Below, in pieces: positions 8,166 through 17,799 of a stretch of DNA of 64,000 nt; position 1 is the stretch's first letter, and the number at the start of each line of letters is the position of its first letter. The notes beneath the pieces are model-generated. The model had not been told where the DNA came from, searched no databases, and saw only the letters and a program-made list of their open reading frames with translations. Source of the stretch: Rhizorhapis suberifaciens (GTDB taxonomy: Bacteria; Pseudomonadota; Alphaproteobacteria; Sphingomonadales; Sphingomonadaceae); NCBI RefSeq assembly GCF_014200045.1, contig NZ_JACHOV010000009.1, positions 103,766 to 167,765 on the forward strand, written 5' to 3'. A program made the position numbers and the translations under genes.

Positions 8166-9212
8166 ATGCTTATAGCGTTGCTGCCTGGAGACGGGATCGG
8201 ACCGGAAGTCGTCGCCGAGGCGCGCAGAGTGCTGGATGCGATGGGTTCGTGGGGCCTGACCTATGAGGAAGCGCCGGTGGGCGGCTCTGCCTATAAGGCC
8301 CAGGGTCATCCGCTTCCACCCCAGACGCTGGAGCTTGCGAAGCGTGCCGACGCCATTCTTTTTGGCGCGGTAGGCGATCCGGACTGCGACAATTTGGAAC
8401 GGTCGCTGCGTCCCGAGCAAGCTATCCTGGGATTGCGAAAGGAACTTGGGCTTTTCTCCAACCTGCGCCCCGCCAAGCTGTTTCCGGAACTGGCTGATGC
8501 CTCCACCCTGCGTCCGGAGATCGCCAGCGCCATTGACCTGATGATCGTCCGCGAATTGAACGGCGATGTCTATTTCGGCGAAAAAGGGATGCGCAAAACC
8601 GCCGACGGCCTGCGCGAAGGCTATGATCTGATGTCCTATAATGAGGCTGAGGTGCGGCGTATCGCGCATAGCGCCTTTCGCACTGCTCGCGCGCGGCGGC
8701 GAAAGCTTTGTTCAGTGGACAAGGCGAATGTCCTCGAAACCTCGCAATTGTGGCGCGACGTGGTGATAGAGGTCGCGACGGAATATCCGGACGTCGAACT
8801 GAAGCATATGTATGTGGATAATGCCGCGATGCAGTTGGTCCGCAATCCAGGACAATTCGACGTGATCGTCACCGGCAACCTGTTCGGGGATATATTGTCC
8901 GATCAGGCAAGCATGTGTGTCGGTTCCATCGGTCTGCTCGCCTCGGCCTCCCTCGATGTTAATGGGAAAGGACTTTATGAACCGATCCATGGCAGTGCGC
9001 CGGACATTGCGGGCAAGGGTATGGCCAATCCGCTGGCGACTATCCTTTCCGCCGCAATGATGCTTCGCTATTCCCTGGGGCTTGCCGAGGCGGCCGACCG
9101 GATCGACGCGGCAGTAGCCAAGGCATTGGCAAATGGTGCGCGGAGTGCCGATCTTGGTGGCTCGATGAGCACAAAGGGCATGGGAGACGCTGTTCTGGCA
9201 GCGCTGCGATAA
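8166..9212 (+). CDS. leuB: 3-isopropylmalate dehydrogenase
   Basis: 348 residues from the ATG at 8166 ([15 protein letters not shown]), which has GGAG upstream; an earlier in-frame ATG would add a 12-residue leader without homology. It catalyses the NAD-dependent oxidative decarboxylation of 3-isopropylmalate in leucine synthesis. Visible signatures are GDGIGPEV, the substrate arginines in [21 protein letters not shown], the metal-binding [12 protein letters not shown] and [18 protein letters not shown]. The other leu genes are not in this window. Confidence 0.97.
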   Translation: MLIALLPGDGIGPEVVAEARRVLDAMGSWGLTYEEAPVGGSAYKAQGHPLPPQTLELAKRADAILFGAVGDPDCDNLERSLRPEQAILGLRKELGLFSNLRPAKLFPELADASTLRPEIASAIDLMIVRELNGDVYFGEKGMRKTADGLREGYDLMSYNEAEVRRIAHSAFRTARARRRKLCSVDKANVLETSQLWRDVVIEVATEYPDVELKHMYVDNAAMQLVRNPGQFDVIVTGNLFGDILSDQASMCVGSIGLLASASLDVNGKGLYEPIHGSAPDIAGKGMANPLATILSAAMMLRYSLGLAEAADRIDAAVAKALANGARSADLGGSMSTKGMGDAVLAALR

Positions 9213-9231
9213 TCTCGTATAAGGCTGAGAC

Positions 9232-10440
9232 ATGAAAAGAAAATCTGGTCAGGACCGGAGTATCACTGCCAAATGGCGGCCGGCTACACAGGCGATCCGT
9301 GGCGGGACCGCGCGGTCGGAATATGGCGAAACGTCCGAGGCGCTTTTCCTGACCTCCGGCTATGCCTATGACTGTGCCGAGGATGCGGCGGCGCGCTTTG
9401 CGGGCGAACAGTCCGGAATGACATACAGCCGACTGCAAAATCCGACCGTTGAAATGCTGGAACAGCGGATTGCGCTGATGGAGGGCGCTGAAGCTGCGCG
9501 CTGTACGGCCAGCGGTATGGCGGCGATGACCGCGGCTCTACTGTGCCAGCTGCAGGCGGGGGATCATGTCGTTGCAGGGCGAGCCCTTTTTGGCTCTTGC
9601 CGTTGGCTGACCGATACCCTCCTGCCCAAATTCGGCATCGAGACTACCGTGGTTGACGGCCGCGATATCGATGCCTGGCGGGCAGCCATTCGGCCCACTA
9701 CGAAGGTGTTTTTCTTTGAAACCCCGGCCAATCCCACGATGGACGTGGTCGATTTAAAAGCGGTATGTGGCCTTGCGAAGGAGCAGGGGATTGTGTCGGT
9801 GGTCGACAACGCCTTTGCTACCCCGGTGATGCAGCGCCCGCTCGATTTCGGGGCGGACGTCGTTGCATATAGCGCCACAAAGATGATGGATGGGCAGGGA
9901 AGGGTACTTGCCGGCGCCATTTGCGGTACGCAAGATTTCATCATCAACACCCTCCTTCCGTTCACGCGCAACACCGGCCCGACCCTTAGCGCTTTTAACG
10001 CCTGGGTCGTGCTGAAAGGCCTGGAGACGCTGGACCTCCGTATTCGCAAACAAAGCGAGAACGCGTTGTTGGTCGGTAGATTTCTTGAGGGGCGCGTTGC
10101 AAAGATTCTGCACCCGGGATTGCGTAGTCATCCTCAGCATGATCTTGCGATGAGCCAGATGAGCGCCTGCGGTCCGATCTTCTCGCTTTACGTCGGGGGC
10201 GGGCGGAAGGAAGCGCATGGCCTGTTGAATGGGCTACAGCTTATCGACATCAGCAATAATATTGGCGATAGCCGTTCGCTCATGACCCATCCCGCCTCCA
10301 CGACCCATTATGGAATGGCGGAAGCCGCGCGGCTTGAGATCGGCATTACCGAAGACATGTTGCGTATCAACGTGGGACTTGAAGATCCTCAGGACCTGAT
10401 CGAGGATTTGGATCAGGCATTGACGGCCATCGGAAGATAG
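9232..10440 (+). CDS. metZ: O-succinylhomoserine sulfhydrylase
   Basis: 402 residues of the Cys/Met-metabolism PLP enzyme family. The PLP lysine is K217 in AYSATKMMDGQGR, with the supporting ETPANPT and VVDNAF motifs and the N-terminal TQAIRGGTARSEYGETSEALFLTSGY that is typical of MetZ. The enzyme makes homocysteine from O-succinylhomoserine and sulfide in methionine synthesis. It follows leuB by 19 bases and precedes apaG by 14, so the three may be cotranscribed. Confidence 0.92.
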   Translation: MKRKSGQDRSITAKWRPATQAIRGGTARSEYGETSEALFLTSGYAYDCAEDAAARFAGEQSGMTYSRLQNPTVEMLEQRIALMEGAEAARCTASGMAAMTAALLCQLQAGDHVVAGRALFGSCRWLTDTLLPKFGIETTVVDGRDIDAWRAAIRPTTKVFFFETPANPTMDVVDLKAVCGLAKEQGIVSVVDNAFATPVMQRPLDFGADVVAYSATKMMDGQGRVLAGAICGTQDFIINTLLPFTRNTGPTLSAFNAWVVLKGLETLDLRIRKQSENALLVGRFLEGRVAKILHPGLRSHPQHDLAMSQMSACGPIFSLYVGGGRKEAHGLLNGLQLIDISNNIGDSRSLMTHPASTTHYGMAEAARLEIGITEDMLRINVGLEDPQDLIEDLDQALTAIGR

Positions 10441-10454
10441 GCGAATCTTAGCTG

Positions 10455-10853
10455 GTGTTGAGCCTTTTTCCCTTCAGTCAGACTACGGGCGACATTGTAG
10501 TCAGGGTCTCCGTGAGCTTTTTGCCGGAGCAATCGGAACCGGAAAGGGGGCGGTGGTTTTGGGCCTATCATATCCGGATTGAAAATAAGGGTGAAGAGCC
10601 GGTTCAGCTTCTCACCCGCCGATGGATTATCACTGATGGGCGGGGTGTCCAGCATTGTGTCGAAGGCGAGGGCGTCGTCGGCGAGCAACCAGTGATTCAG
10701 CCGGCCGCCGCCTATGATTATGTCTCGGGTTGTCCGCTTTCCACGCCGACGGGAGCAATGCAGGGCAGCTATCAAATGCTTGTAGCCAATGGGCAGATCT
10801 TTGAGGTGGCAATTCCTCGATTTGCGTTGATCGCATCAGCGGTGGCCGAATGA
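10455..10853 (+). CDS. apaG: ApaG domain protein
   Basis: 132 residues from a GTG start, nearly all a single ApaG (DUF525) immunoglobulin-like domain: RWFWAYHIRIENKG, RRWIITDGRG, GEGVVGEQPVIQPAAAYDYVSGCPLSTPTGAMQGSY. The molecular role is not settled; ApaG is linked to Co2+ resistance and Mg2+ in enterobacteria and binds pyrophosphate compounds. Its TGA overlaps the ATG of the next gene, a regulator. Confidence 0.93.
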   Translation: MLSLFPFSQTTGDIVVRVSVSFLPEQSEPERGRWFWAYHIRIENKGEEPVQLLTRRWIITDGRGVQHCVEGEGVVGEQPVIQPAAAYDYVSGCPLSTPTGAMQGSYQMLVANGQIFEVAIPRFALIASAVAE

Positions 10854-11644
10854 AGCGCACCCATTTGCCGCTAAATGGCTTGCGGGTGCTGGACGCCGCC
10901 GCGCGCCATTTAAGCTTCACTCGCGCTGCCGATGAACTTGCGGTAACTCCAGCAGCGGTTGGTCAACAAATCCGGGCTCTAGAGGACATGCTGGGGGTTG
11001 TGCTCTTCCGTCGCACTCCCAAGGGATTGGAAATGACGCCGGAAACCGAGGGCGGACTAGAGGCGCTTCGGCAGGGCTTCCTTCAATTTGAGGAAGCGGT
11101 GCGGGCCATGCAAGCGGGCCAGACCTCCAAATCTTTGACCATCGCGGCTCCGCGTGATTTTACGGCGAAATGGCTGAATGCTCGCCTGGCAACATATGCC
11201 GCAAGTGACGGTGAATTGCGTTTCTCCATGGTGGCGGCGGACGAGCCGCTGGATTTTACCGAGGCCAATCTGGACTTGGCGATATATCTGACTGAGAGTC
11301 CCGGTGAGCATGAAGGAGTTCGTCTTGGGGACGGGCTGTTCGTCACCGTGGAAGCGGCCGGTGGAGGGCCTGATTACAAGATAGACTGGCCTGGATGTCC
11401 CGCAGGGGATGGCACTGCAATCATGCGGGTGGCCGATGCGGGACTTGCTATTGAGGCGGCTGCGAATGGTTTTGGCCATGCCAGCGTGCCCTTGCTGCTG
11501 GCGGAAAAAGACCTGAAGGATGGTCGAGTTCGGCAGGTTGGTGAGGCGCAGCCCTCTTCGCGGGCTTATTGGCTCATCGCGCCTTTGCCTCAATGGCGGC
11601 AGAAGAAGGTTAAGGTGCTCGTGGAAGCGCTGGCGGCGTACTGA
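10850..11644 (+). CDS. LysR-family (GcvA-like) transcriptional regulator
   Basis: 264 residues. The N-terminal winged helix (NGLRVLDAAARHLSFTRAADELAVTPAAVGQQIRALED) is a GcvA-type LysR DNA-binding domain. The effector domain is shorter than usual (about 175 residues instead of 200 or more), so the second alpha/beta lobe is reduced. It overlaps apaG by 4 bases, an arrangement found in other sphingomonads. Target genes are unknown; apaG and metZ are natural candidates. Confidence 0.88.
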   Translation: MKRTHLPLNGLRVLDAAARHLSFTRAADELAVTPAAVGQQIRALEDMLGVVLFRRTPKGLEMTPETEGGLEALRQGFLQFEEAVRAMQAGQTSKSLTIAAPRDFTAKWLNARLATYAASDGELRFSMVAADEPLDFTEANLDLAIYLTESPGEHEGVRLGDGLFVTVEAAGGGPDYKIDWPGCPAGDGTAIMRVADAGLAIEAAANGFGHASVPLLLAEKDLKDGRVRQVGEAQPSSRAYWLIAPLPQWRQKKVKVLVEALAAY

Positions 11645-11704
11645 CGAAGCTGGATTGCGGCGCGAGTACGCCGGGAATTGCAGAGTTCAACGCCTACAGC
11701 ATCC

Positions 11705-12076
11705 TTATTTCTGAACCTTCAGCCAGTCGATGATCGCCTTGCGCTTCGCGGGATCCTTCAATCCGGCAAAGGCCATTTTAGTGCCCGGGACGCTCTTGCG
11801 TGGATTTTCGAGGAAGGCGTTCAGCGCAGCATCATCAAGCTTTTTACCCCAGCTCTTCATCGCCGGAGAGAAGTTGAAGCCAGCCTTGGTTCCAGCCTTC
11901 TCACCATAAACACCCGACAAATTGGGACCGATGCCGTGCTTGCCGCTGTCGTCGACCTTGTGGCAGACGGCGCATTGCGTAAAGGCTGACGGCTTGGACG
12001 GTGCCGCATGGGCCGGCGTCGCGATCACGCCCGCCAGGACGAAGGATAGGGCGCTCGGAAGGAAGAAACGCGTCAT
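11705..12076 (-). CDS. Small c-type cytochrome (cytochrome c2-like)
   Basis: 123 residues from the ATG at 12076, chosen because AAGAGG lies just upstream; a TTG further out would swallow that site. A Sec signal peptide ends near PAHAA (residue 25). The heme motif is CAVCH (C35-H39) and the axial Met is probably M101 in PGTKMAFAG. Class I periplasmic cytochrome c, about 98 mature residues, carrying electrons to a terminal oxidase or other partner. It is transcribed in the same direction as parE, 78 bases behind it, and converges on the LysR gene. Confidence 0.92.
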   Translation of the reverse strand: MTRFFLPSALSFVLAGVIATPAHAAPSKPSAFTQCAVCHKVDDSGKHGIGPNLSGVYGEKAGTKAGFNFSPAMKSWGKKLDDAALNAFLENPRKSVPGTKMAFAGLKDPAKRKAIIDWLKVQK

Positions 12077-12154
12077 ATGACCTCTTTGTAACAATAGTTA
12101 TGATTAGCCATGGAATAGCTGATTAAACATGAGGACGCAAACCTCCAATCTCCA

Positions 12155-14131
12155 TCAGGCGTCGATCACTTCGTCATCCACATTGGCGGCATTCTCCTGA
12201 ATGAATGCGAAACGATGTTCGGGATTTTTTCCCATGAGACGATCGACCAGATCACGCACTCCGGCACGTTCCTCATATTCCTGAGGTAGGGTGATGCGGA
12301 TCATGCTGCGGGTTTTGGGATCCATCGTTGTTTCGCGAAGCTGCTGCGGATTCATCTCTCCCAGCCCCTTGAATCGATTGATTTCGACCTTTTTGCCCTT
12401 GAATTCGCTGGCCTCCAATTGGGCACGATGGGCGTCGTCGCGGGCGTATATGCTTTTGGCTCCCGACACGAGCCGGTAGAGCGGCGGCTGCGCCAGGTAG
12501 AGATGGCCCCGGCGGACAATTTCCGGCATTTCCTGAAAGAAGAAGGTCATCAATAACGTGGCAATATGCGCCCCATCGACGTCGGCGTCCGTCATGATGA
12601 CAATGCGGTCGTAGCGAAGATTGTCCGGGTTACAGTCCTTGCGGATGCCACAGCCTAGAGCCTGCACAAGATCTGCAATTTCCTGGTTAGCGAAAATCTT
12701 GGCGCTATTGGCGGAAGCGACGTTCAAGATTTTGCCTCGGATCGGCAATATCGCTTGCGTCTTGCGGTCCCGTGCCTGTTTGGCCGAGCCGCCGGCGCTG
12801 TCGCCCTCGACTATGAAAATTTCTGTGCCGTCCGGATCGTCCGAGGAACAATCGGTTAGCTTACCCGGCAGGCGAAGCTTGCGGGCGCTCGTCGCATTTT
12901 TACGTTTGACCTCCCGTTCCGCCTTCCGTTTCAGCCGCTCGTCCATTCGGTCCAGAACGAAAGCGAGCAACGCCTTACCACGCTCCATATTATCGGACAG
13001 GAAATGATCAAAATGATCTCGCACGGCATTTTCCACCAGGCGGGCGGCTTCTGGTGATGTCAGTCGATCCTTGGTCTGGCTCTGGAACTGGGGATCGCGG
13101 ATGAAGAGAGACAGCATTATCTCGCATGCCGACATGATGTCTTCGGCCTGGATTTGAGCCGCCCGCTTTTGTCCCGCCAGCTCGCCAAATGCGCGGATGC
13201 CCTTGGTAAGAGCTGCGCGAAGGCCTGCTTCATGCGTCCCGCCGTCAGGCGTGGGGATGGTGTTGCAGTACCAACTATAGCTGCCGTCCGACCAGAGCGG
13301 CCAGGCCACCGCCCATTCCACGCGCCCGGCGCCGTCGGGCAGATCCTGTCGGCCATCAAAAAACTGGGCGGTGGCGCATTCACGGGCGCCGATCTGTTCT
13401 CTCAGGTGATCGGACAGACCGCCTGGGAACTGGAATACCGCTTCAGCCGGCGTATCGTCAGTGACCAGTTCCGGAACGCATTTCCATCGGATTTCAACGC
13501 CCGCGAAAAGATAAGCTTTCGATCGGGCGAGGCGGTGTAGACGGGCGGGTTTGAACTTTAGCTCGCCAAAAATCTCGGTATCTGGAGTGAAGGCGACGGA
13601 CGTTCCTCGCCGGTTGGGCGCTGCGCCCGCCTTTTCCAACCTGCCCTGCGGATGACCCTTTGAAAAGCGCTGGCGGAATAGTTCCTTATTCCGTGCAACC
13701 TCGACAACCGTGTCGCTGGACAGCGCGTTCACGACGCTGACGCCTACGCCGTGAAGTCCGCCAGAGGTAGCATAGGCCTTGTCGGAAAATTTACCGCCAG
13801 AATGCAAGGTGGTAAGGATGACTTCCAGCGCCGACTTCCCGGGGAATTTCGGGTGCGGATCGACAGGAATACCGCGCCCATTGTCCGTAATGGTCAGTCG
13901 ATTCCCCGGCTCCAGGCTCACTTCGATCCGACTGGCATGACCTGCCACCGCCTCATCCATGCTGTTATCCAGCACTTCGGATGCCAAATGGTGCAGCGCC
14001 CGCTCGTCTGTCCCGCCGATATACATGCCTGGGCGGCGGCGAACAGGCTCCAGACCCTCCAATACCTCAATATGGGAAGCGTCATAATCGGTCGATGTGG
14101 TGGGAACGGATCCGAAGAGGTCGTCTGACAT
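12155..14131 (-). CDS. parE: DNA topoisomerase IV subunit B
   Basis: 658 residues; the length (GyrB is about 800) and lack of the GyrB insert favour ParE. GHKL ATPase signatures are EVLDNSMDEA (E52/N56) and DNGRGIPVDPHPK; the TOPRIM domain shows IVEGDSAGGSAKQARDRKTQ and MTDADVDGAHI, and the C-terminus has RFKGLGEMNPQQL. With ParC it decatenates chromosomes. The parC gene is not in the window. Confidence 0.96.
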   Translation of the reverse strand: MSDDLFGSVPTTSTDYDASHIEVLEGLEPVRRRPGMYIGGTDERALHHLASEVLDNSMDEAVAGHASRIEVSLEPGNRLTITDNGRGIPVDPHPKFPGKSALEVILTTLHSGGKFSDKAYATSGGLHGVGVSVVNALSSDTVVEVARNKELFRQRFSKGHPQGRLEKAGAAPNRRGTSVAFTPDTEIFGELKFKPARLHRLARSKAYLFAGVEIRWKCVPELVTDDTPAEAVFQFPGGLSDHLREQIGARECATAQFFDGRQDLPDGAGRVEWAVAWPLWSDGSYSWYCNTIPTPDGGTHEAGLRAALTKGIRAFGELAGQKRAAQIQAEDIMSACEIMLSLFIRDPQFQSQTKDRLTSPEAARLVENAVRDHFDHFLSDNMERGKALLAFVLDRMDERLKRKAEREVKRKNATSARKLRLPGKLTDCSSDDPDGTEIFIVEGDSAGGSAKQARDRKTQAILPIRGKILNVASANSAKIFANQEIADLVQALGCGIRKDCNPDNLRYDRIVIMTDADVDGAHIATLLMTFFFQEMPEIVRRGHLYLAQPPLYRLVSGAKSIYARDDAHRAQLEASEFKGKKVEINRFKGLGEMNPQQLRETTMDPKTRSMIRITLPQEYEERAGVRDLVDRLMGKNPEHRFAFIQENAANVDDEVIDA

Positions 14132-14279
14132 GGGTCAGCTATAGGGCCTGCTGGCCAAGCCTGGCAAGGCGGATCGTGCGCCAAAGGCCGTGGGGCGTGG
14201 AGTTCACCTAGGGTTCATGCAACCAGCGCGGAAAAGAGCCGTTAGAAACTTGCCTATCAACGAAAAGGGATCCAACCTC

Positions 14280-15125
14280 ATGAAATACATCATAAAAGCG
14301 CCTCTTGGCGCTATGGTCGCGCTCGCTCTCAGCACGCCCGTTCTGGCACAAGACGGCGCCGGCGCAGGAGAACGCAATTGGACAGGACCTTATGTCGGTG
14401 GCTCCATCGGACTTGGCAGAGTCGACAATAAGAAAAACGAGCAACTCACCTTCGACACAGATGGAGATGGAAATTCTGACGATGCGGTCACTACTGGCGG
14501 CACCGATACTTTCACCAGCTATTGTGGAGGCCGTTCGCGTAGCGGATCGGCTGCTGATGGCTGTATCAAAGATCGTACCGGCACGGACTGGGCAGGACAT
14601 GTTGGTTATGACATGCAGTTCGGCAATATCGTGGCTGGCGTGGTCGCGGAAGGCGGTGTGGCCGATGTTACCGACAGTGTGACGGGCTTCACCAGCGAGC
14701 CCGGGGATTATACGCTCTCCCGGCGTCTGAAGGAAAATGCAGCCTTACGAGCCCGACTCGGCTATACCGCGGGCAACACGCTGTTTTATCTGACGGGCGG
14801 CGGCGCTTACGGTAAGATCAACAATCGCTTTGCCACATCCAACGCCGCGAACGCCTTTTCGGACAATGGCGATGGGGATGCCTGGGGTTGGACAGCCGGT
14901 GCCGGCGTCGAACAAAAGATCAGCGACAATTTCTCCGTTGGCTTGCTCTATAAATATACATCGCTCAATCCGGATGATTATGAGGTGACCGTGGCGCAGG
15001 GTACTGCCCCAGCGACCGGTCCTTTCACCAATCCAGCGACGACCAATGGACAAACATTGATCAGCCGTAGCAACGACGACTTCAACTATCATGCTGCGAA
15101 GATTTCGGCGAGCTACCGCTTCTAA
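14280..15125 (+). CDS. Outer-membrane beta-barrel protein (opacity/porin-like)
   Basis: 281 residues from the ATG at 14280. A signal peptide (cleavage near PVLAQ, residue 24) is followed by NWTGPYVGGSIGLG, the typical first strand of the OmpA-like/opacity barrel family, further amphipathic strands (GHVGYDMQFGNIVAGVVAEGG, LRARLGYTAGNTLFYLTGGGAYG) and a terminal KISASYRF with C-terminal Phe, the Bam signal. A long outer loop (about residues 50-100) contains a Ca-like acidic DTDGDGNSDD run and two Cys. Function is probably structural or adhesive. It ends at a strong bidirectional terminator. Confidence 0.85.
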   Translation: MKYIIKAPLGAMVALALSTPVLAQDGAGAGERNWTGPYVGGSIGLGRVDNKKNEQLTFDTDGDGNSDDAVTTGGTDTFTSYCGGRSRSGSAADGCIKDRTGTDWAGHVGYDMQFGNIVAGVVAEGGVADVTDSVTGFTSEPGDYTLSRRLKENAALRARLGYTAGNTLFYLTGGGAYGKINNRFATSNAANAFSDNGDGDAWGWTAGAGVEQKISDNFSVGLLYKYTSLNPDDYEVTVAQGTAPATGPFTNPATTNGQTLISRSNDDFNYHAAKISASYRF

Positions 15126-15140
15126 GCTAGTCGGCCTCCG

Positions 15141-15170
15141 AAAAGGCCGCCGGAATTTCGGCGGCCTTTT
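15141..15170. terminator. Strong bidirectional rho-independent terminator
   Basis: AAAAGGCCGCCG (15141-15152) and CGGCGGCCTTTT (15159-15170) form a perfect 12-bp stem with a 6-base loop. Runs of A on one side and T on the other make it work in both directions. It sits in the 51-base gap between the convergent outer-membrane protein gene and gcrA. Confidence 0.95.
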
Positions 15171-15176
15171 CCTTAT

Positions 15177-15842
15177 TCAGCGTACCCTGGGACCGCCAAA
15201 CGGCAGCGGCGGCGGAGGCCGGCGTGTCCCGCGCGGCAGCTGTGCCTGATAGGCACGGCCGCAATGTTCAACACAATAGGGGAAGCCCGGGTTGACCTTT
15301 TCTCCACAGAAGTGGAAATCCGGCTCACCAGGGTGGCCCATGGGCCATTTGCAAATCCTCTCGGTCAGATCCAGCAGGCTGGTCTTTCCGGCGATCTCTG
15401 AACTGGGCTTCGCCGGAACCAGCCGGCGGGGCGGGGCAGGGGGAATGGGCGCCTGCTGGTCGCCTGGTCCCTGACGCAGAAACCCGCCCGGACCGACAGA
15501 TACGATACGCGGCTGCGGGGCAACATCGGCGGGAGCCGCAGGTTGGGCGACCGCCGCCGTGCGCGGCGCTGGGGGGGCGGGTGCAGGTCTGGAACTCTCT
15601 ACGGGCGCTGCTTCAACCTGTGTCTCAGCTTTTTTCGGCACTGGCCGCTTGGGCGGAGCAGCCTTGCGAGGCGCGTCGCCAGCTTTCACCGGGGACGGTC
15701 GCGACTGCAAGCCCAGGCGGTGCGCCTTTCCGATCACGGCATTGCGGCTGACCCCACCGAGTTCGTCGGCGATCTGGCTTGCTGTCATGCCCTTTTCCCA
15801 CATCGATTTCAGTTGATCGATGCGTTCATCAGTCCAGGCCAT
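15177..15842 (-). CDS. gcrA: Cell-cycle regulator GcrA
   Basis: 221 residues. The N-terminal DNA-binding domain MAWTDERIDQLKSMWEKG...SRNAVIGKAHRLGL is diagnostic. A Pro/Ala-rich linker of about 100 residues follows, then the C-terminal sigma70-binding domain with CKWPMGHPGEPDFHFCGE and PYCVEHCGRAYQ. In Caulobacter GcrA binds RNA polymerase sigma70 and activates promoters with CcrM methylation sites. The linker is longer than in Caulobacter (whole protein about 173 residues there), as is common in sphingomonads. Confidence 0.95.
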   Translation of the reverse strand: MAWTDERIDQLKSMWEKGMTASQIADELGGVSRNAVIGKAHRLGLQSRPSPVKAGDAPRKAAPPKRPVPKKAETQVEAAPVESSRPAPAPPAPRTAAVAQPAAPADVAPQPRIVSVGPGGFLRQGPGDQQAPIPPAPPRRLVPAKPSSEIAGKTSLLDLTERICKWPMGHPGEPDFHFCGEKVNPGFPYCVEHCGRAYQAQLPRGTRRPPPPLPFGGPRVR

Positions 15843-15951
15843 TCAAACTCCTTCGACATTCATCCGTCACGCAGCCTCCCCACAAATGCCGGGGCCGCAG
15901 CCAAAAAAACGCCCTTGCGGGCCATGCCGCTACCCGATAGGCGATCTCACC

Positions 15952-16797
15952 ATGAACGAACAGCATAAAATCGGCAGCGACGTCATGGCAGTTCGCGCAG
16001 AACCGGGAGTTCCCCTGATCCGCAATGTTAATTGGGCAGGAACGCGAGCTCTTTATATTAAGGAGGTTCGGCGTTTCTTCAAGGTCCAGCTGCAAACGGT
16101 CTGGGCGCCCGCGATTACAACACTGCTGTTCCTGATCATCTTCACCGTCGCGCTCGGTCGTCGGGGCGGATATGAAGTGCTGGGCGTGCCGTTCGCCGAT
16201 TTTCTCGCCCCCGGCCTGATCATAATGGGGATGATGCAGAACAGCTTTGCAAATAGCAGCTTCACGCTGCTGGTCGGAAAGATCCAGGGTACGTTGGTGG
16301 ATTACCTGACGCCCCCTATTTCCGTCGGCGAGTTGCTGGCCGCTCTTATCGCAGCTTCCGTCACTCGCGGGCTTTTGGTTGGGCTGGCCGTGTGGATAGC
16401 AATGCTATTCTGGCCAGGCGTTCATGTGGTGCCAGTACATGGCTGGGCCATTGCCTGCTTTGGTATCCTGGGTTCAGCCTTCCTTGCATTTCTTGGCATG
16501 ATGACCTCGATCTGGGCCGAAAAATTCGATCATGCAGCCGCGGTTACCAATTTCGTGATCGCGCCGCTGTCGCTGCTTTCAGGGACTTTTTACTCCGTCG
16601 ACCGCCTCACACCGATGTTTCAGGCGATCAGCCACGCCAATCCCTTTTTCTATATCATTTCGGGCTTTCGCTATGGCTTCCTGTCGGCCGCGGATTCGAA
16701 CATATTGGCCGGGGGAGTGGTGCTGTGCCTGCTGAACATATTTGCGGGCCTCGCCTGCTATGTCCTGCTGAAAAAAGGTTGGAAGCTTAAGGCTTGA
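15952..16797 (+). CDS. ABC-2 type transporter permease
   Basis: 281 residues from the ATG at 15952. About six membrane helices are visible, with the ABC-2 membrane signature around FADFLAPGLIIMGMMQNSFANSS and YLTPPISVGELL, and a late PLSLLSGTFYS. This resembles YadH/NodJ-type exporters of lipids, polysaccharides or drugs. No ATP-binding subunit is adjacent: gcrA lies divergently upstream and hspQ converges downstream, so the ATPase must be encoded elsewhere. An internal Met at residue 12 is an alternative start. Confidence 0.85.
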   Translation: MNEQHKIGSDVMAVRAEPGVPLIRNVNWAGTRALYIKEVRRFFKVQLQTVWAPAITTLLFLIIFTVALGRRGGYEVLGVPFADFLAPGLIIMGMMQNSFANSSFTLLVGKIQGTLVDYLTPPISVGELLAALIAASVTRGLLVGLAVWIAMLFWPGVHVVPVHGWAIACFGILGSAFLAFLGMMTSIWAEKFDHAAAVTNFVIAPLSLLSGTFYSVDRLTPMFQAISHANPFFYIISGFRYGFLSAADSNILAGGVVLCLLNIFAGLACYVLLKKGWKLKA

Positions 16798-16809
16798 ACT
16801 TGTCCTTGC

Positions 16810-17184
16810 TCAGTGGCGATGCCGGCTGCGCAACTTGTAGCGGCCATCAACATAGGCACTGAACAGGCCGTCTATAGCGGGATGATCGACCGGCTCCTCG
16901 CTATTGTCGACTTGCAGGTTCTGCTGGCTGACATAAGCGATGTAGCTGCTTTCGCCATTTTCCGCGAGCAGATGGTAAAAGGGCTGATCGCGGTCGGGCC
17001 GGATCTCCTCGGGAATTGCGTTATACCACTCTTCGCTGTTGGCGAAGATCGGGTCTATGTCAAAGACCACGCCGCGAAAATTGAAAAGCCGATGTCTGAC
17101 AACATCTCCGATGCAGAAGCGTGCATGAGCGACAATCGGGGCGTGAAGTTTGGGGCTATTCGGGGGCGTAACGTTCGAGTCCAT
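16810..17184 (-). CDS. hspQ: Heat shock protein HspQ
   Basis: 124 residues. The conserved part is ARFCIGDVVRHRLFNFRGVVFDIDPIFANSEEWY...DQPFYHLLAENG...YIAYVSQQNL, the HspQ/YccV hemimethylated-DNA-binding fold. In enterobacteria HspQ is a specificity-enhancing factor of Lon protease. An N-terminal extension of about 18 residues is not conserved. The gene ends 12 bases from the convergent ABC permease. Confidence 0.93.
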   Translation of the reverse strand: MDSNVTPPNSPKLHAPIVAHARFCIGDVVRHRLFNFRGVVFDIDPIFANSEEWYNAIPEEIRPDRDQPFYHLLAENGESSYIAYVSQQNLQVDNSEEPVDHPAIDGLFSAYVDGRYKLRSRHRH

Positions 17185-17325
17185 CGTCCCAATTTAGAAA
17201 GATTGTGCATTGATACAAGGAGGGCGCTTGGCAAGGGTGAAATCATCCGCTAATGGCCGCCCCTCGACAGGCGCTCGTCCCGGTCCATCGGCATTATATT
17301 CCATGGTTCTGGAAAAGGTCCTCGC

Positions 17326-17415
<90 letters not shown>

Positions 17416-17488
17416 CGCACTCAGAAAGCTGAGTGTTTTCAATTAGCTGCTGATTTCCTCGAGATATTTCTGCCGCCCAGGTACAAAA

Positions 17489-17764
17489 GGTTGGTACAAA
17501 TGGCGGTTAGAATGGCGAAGCTCTCGCGCTCCCTCAGGGCTCTGGACGGCCCGCAAAGTGATCCCGACGGACATCCGGGAAATCTATGGCAAGCGTGAAG
17601 AGATACCGACGTGGCCCGCGACACTGACGCAGACGCAGGCCAAGGCCGAGTTCGCGGCATGGCTACAGGGGGTTGAGGACCGAATAGGGACATTGCGCGC
17701 CTCCAACGACGGTGTCGCGATTGACTTGACGGAGCGCCAGGCACCGGCACTCGCGGGCCGCTGA
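17489..17764 (+). pseudogene. Frameshifted N-terminal remnant of a tyrosine-type integrase
   Basis: Reading from TTG at 17489 gives MVQMAVRMAKLSR, the usual start of sphingomonad phage-type integrases. After a one-base frameshift near 17530 the next frame gives APSGLWTARKVIPTDIREI and YGKREEIPTWPATLTQTQ, then AKAEFAAWLQGVEDRIGTLRA, ending in LTERQAPALAGR and a stop at 17762-17764. This matches the N-terminal (DUF6538/SAM-like) part of such integrases (wall of RKxVPxDLRExxGKRE, AKxxFA, LTExxAxALAG). The catalytic domain with the Arg-His-Arg-Tyr set is absent. Its position just after tRNA-Ser fits a dead integration module. The exact frameshift site is approximate. Confidence 0.75.
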
Positions 17765-17799
17765 GGGAAGCTGTTTTGTCGCGCGATGGGACTTTCGCC

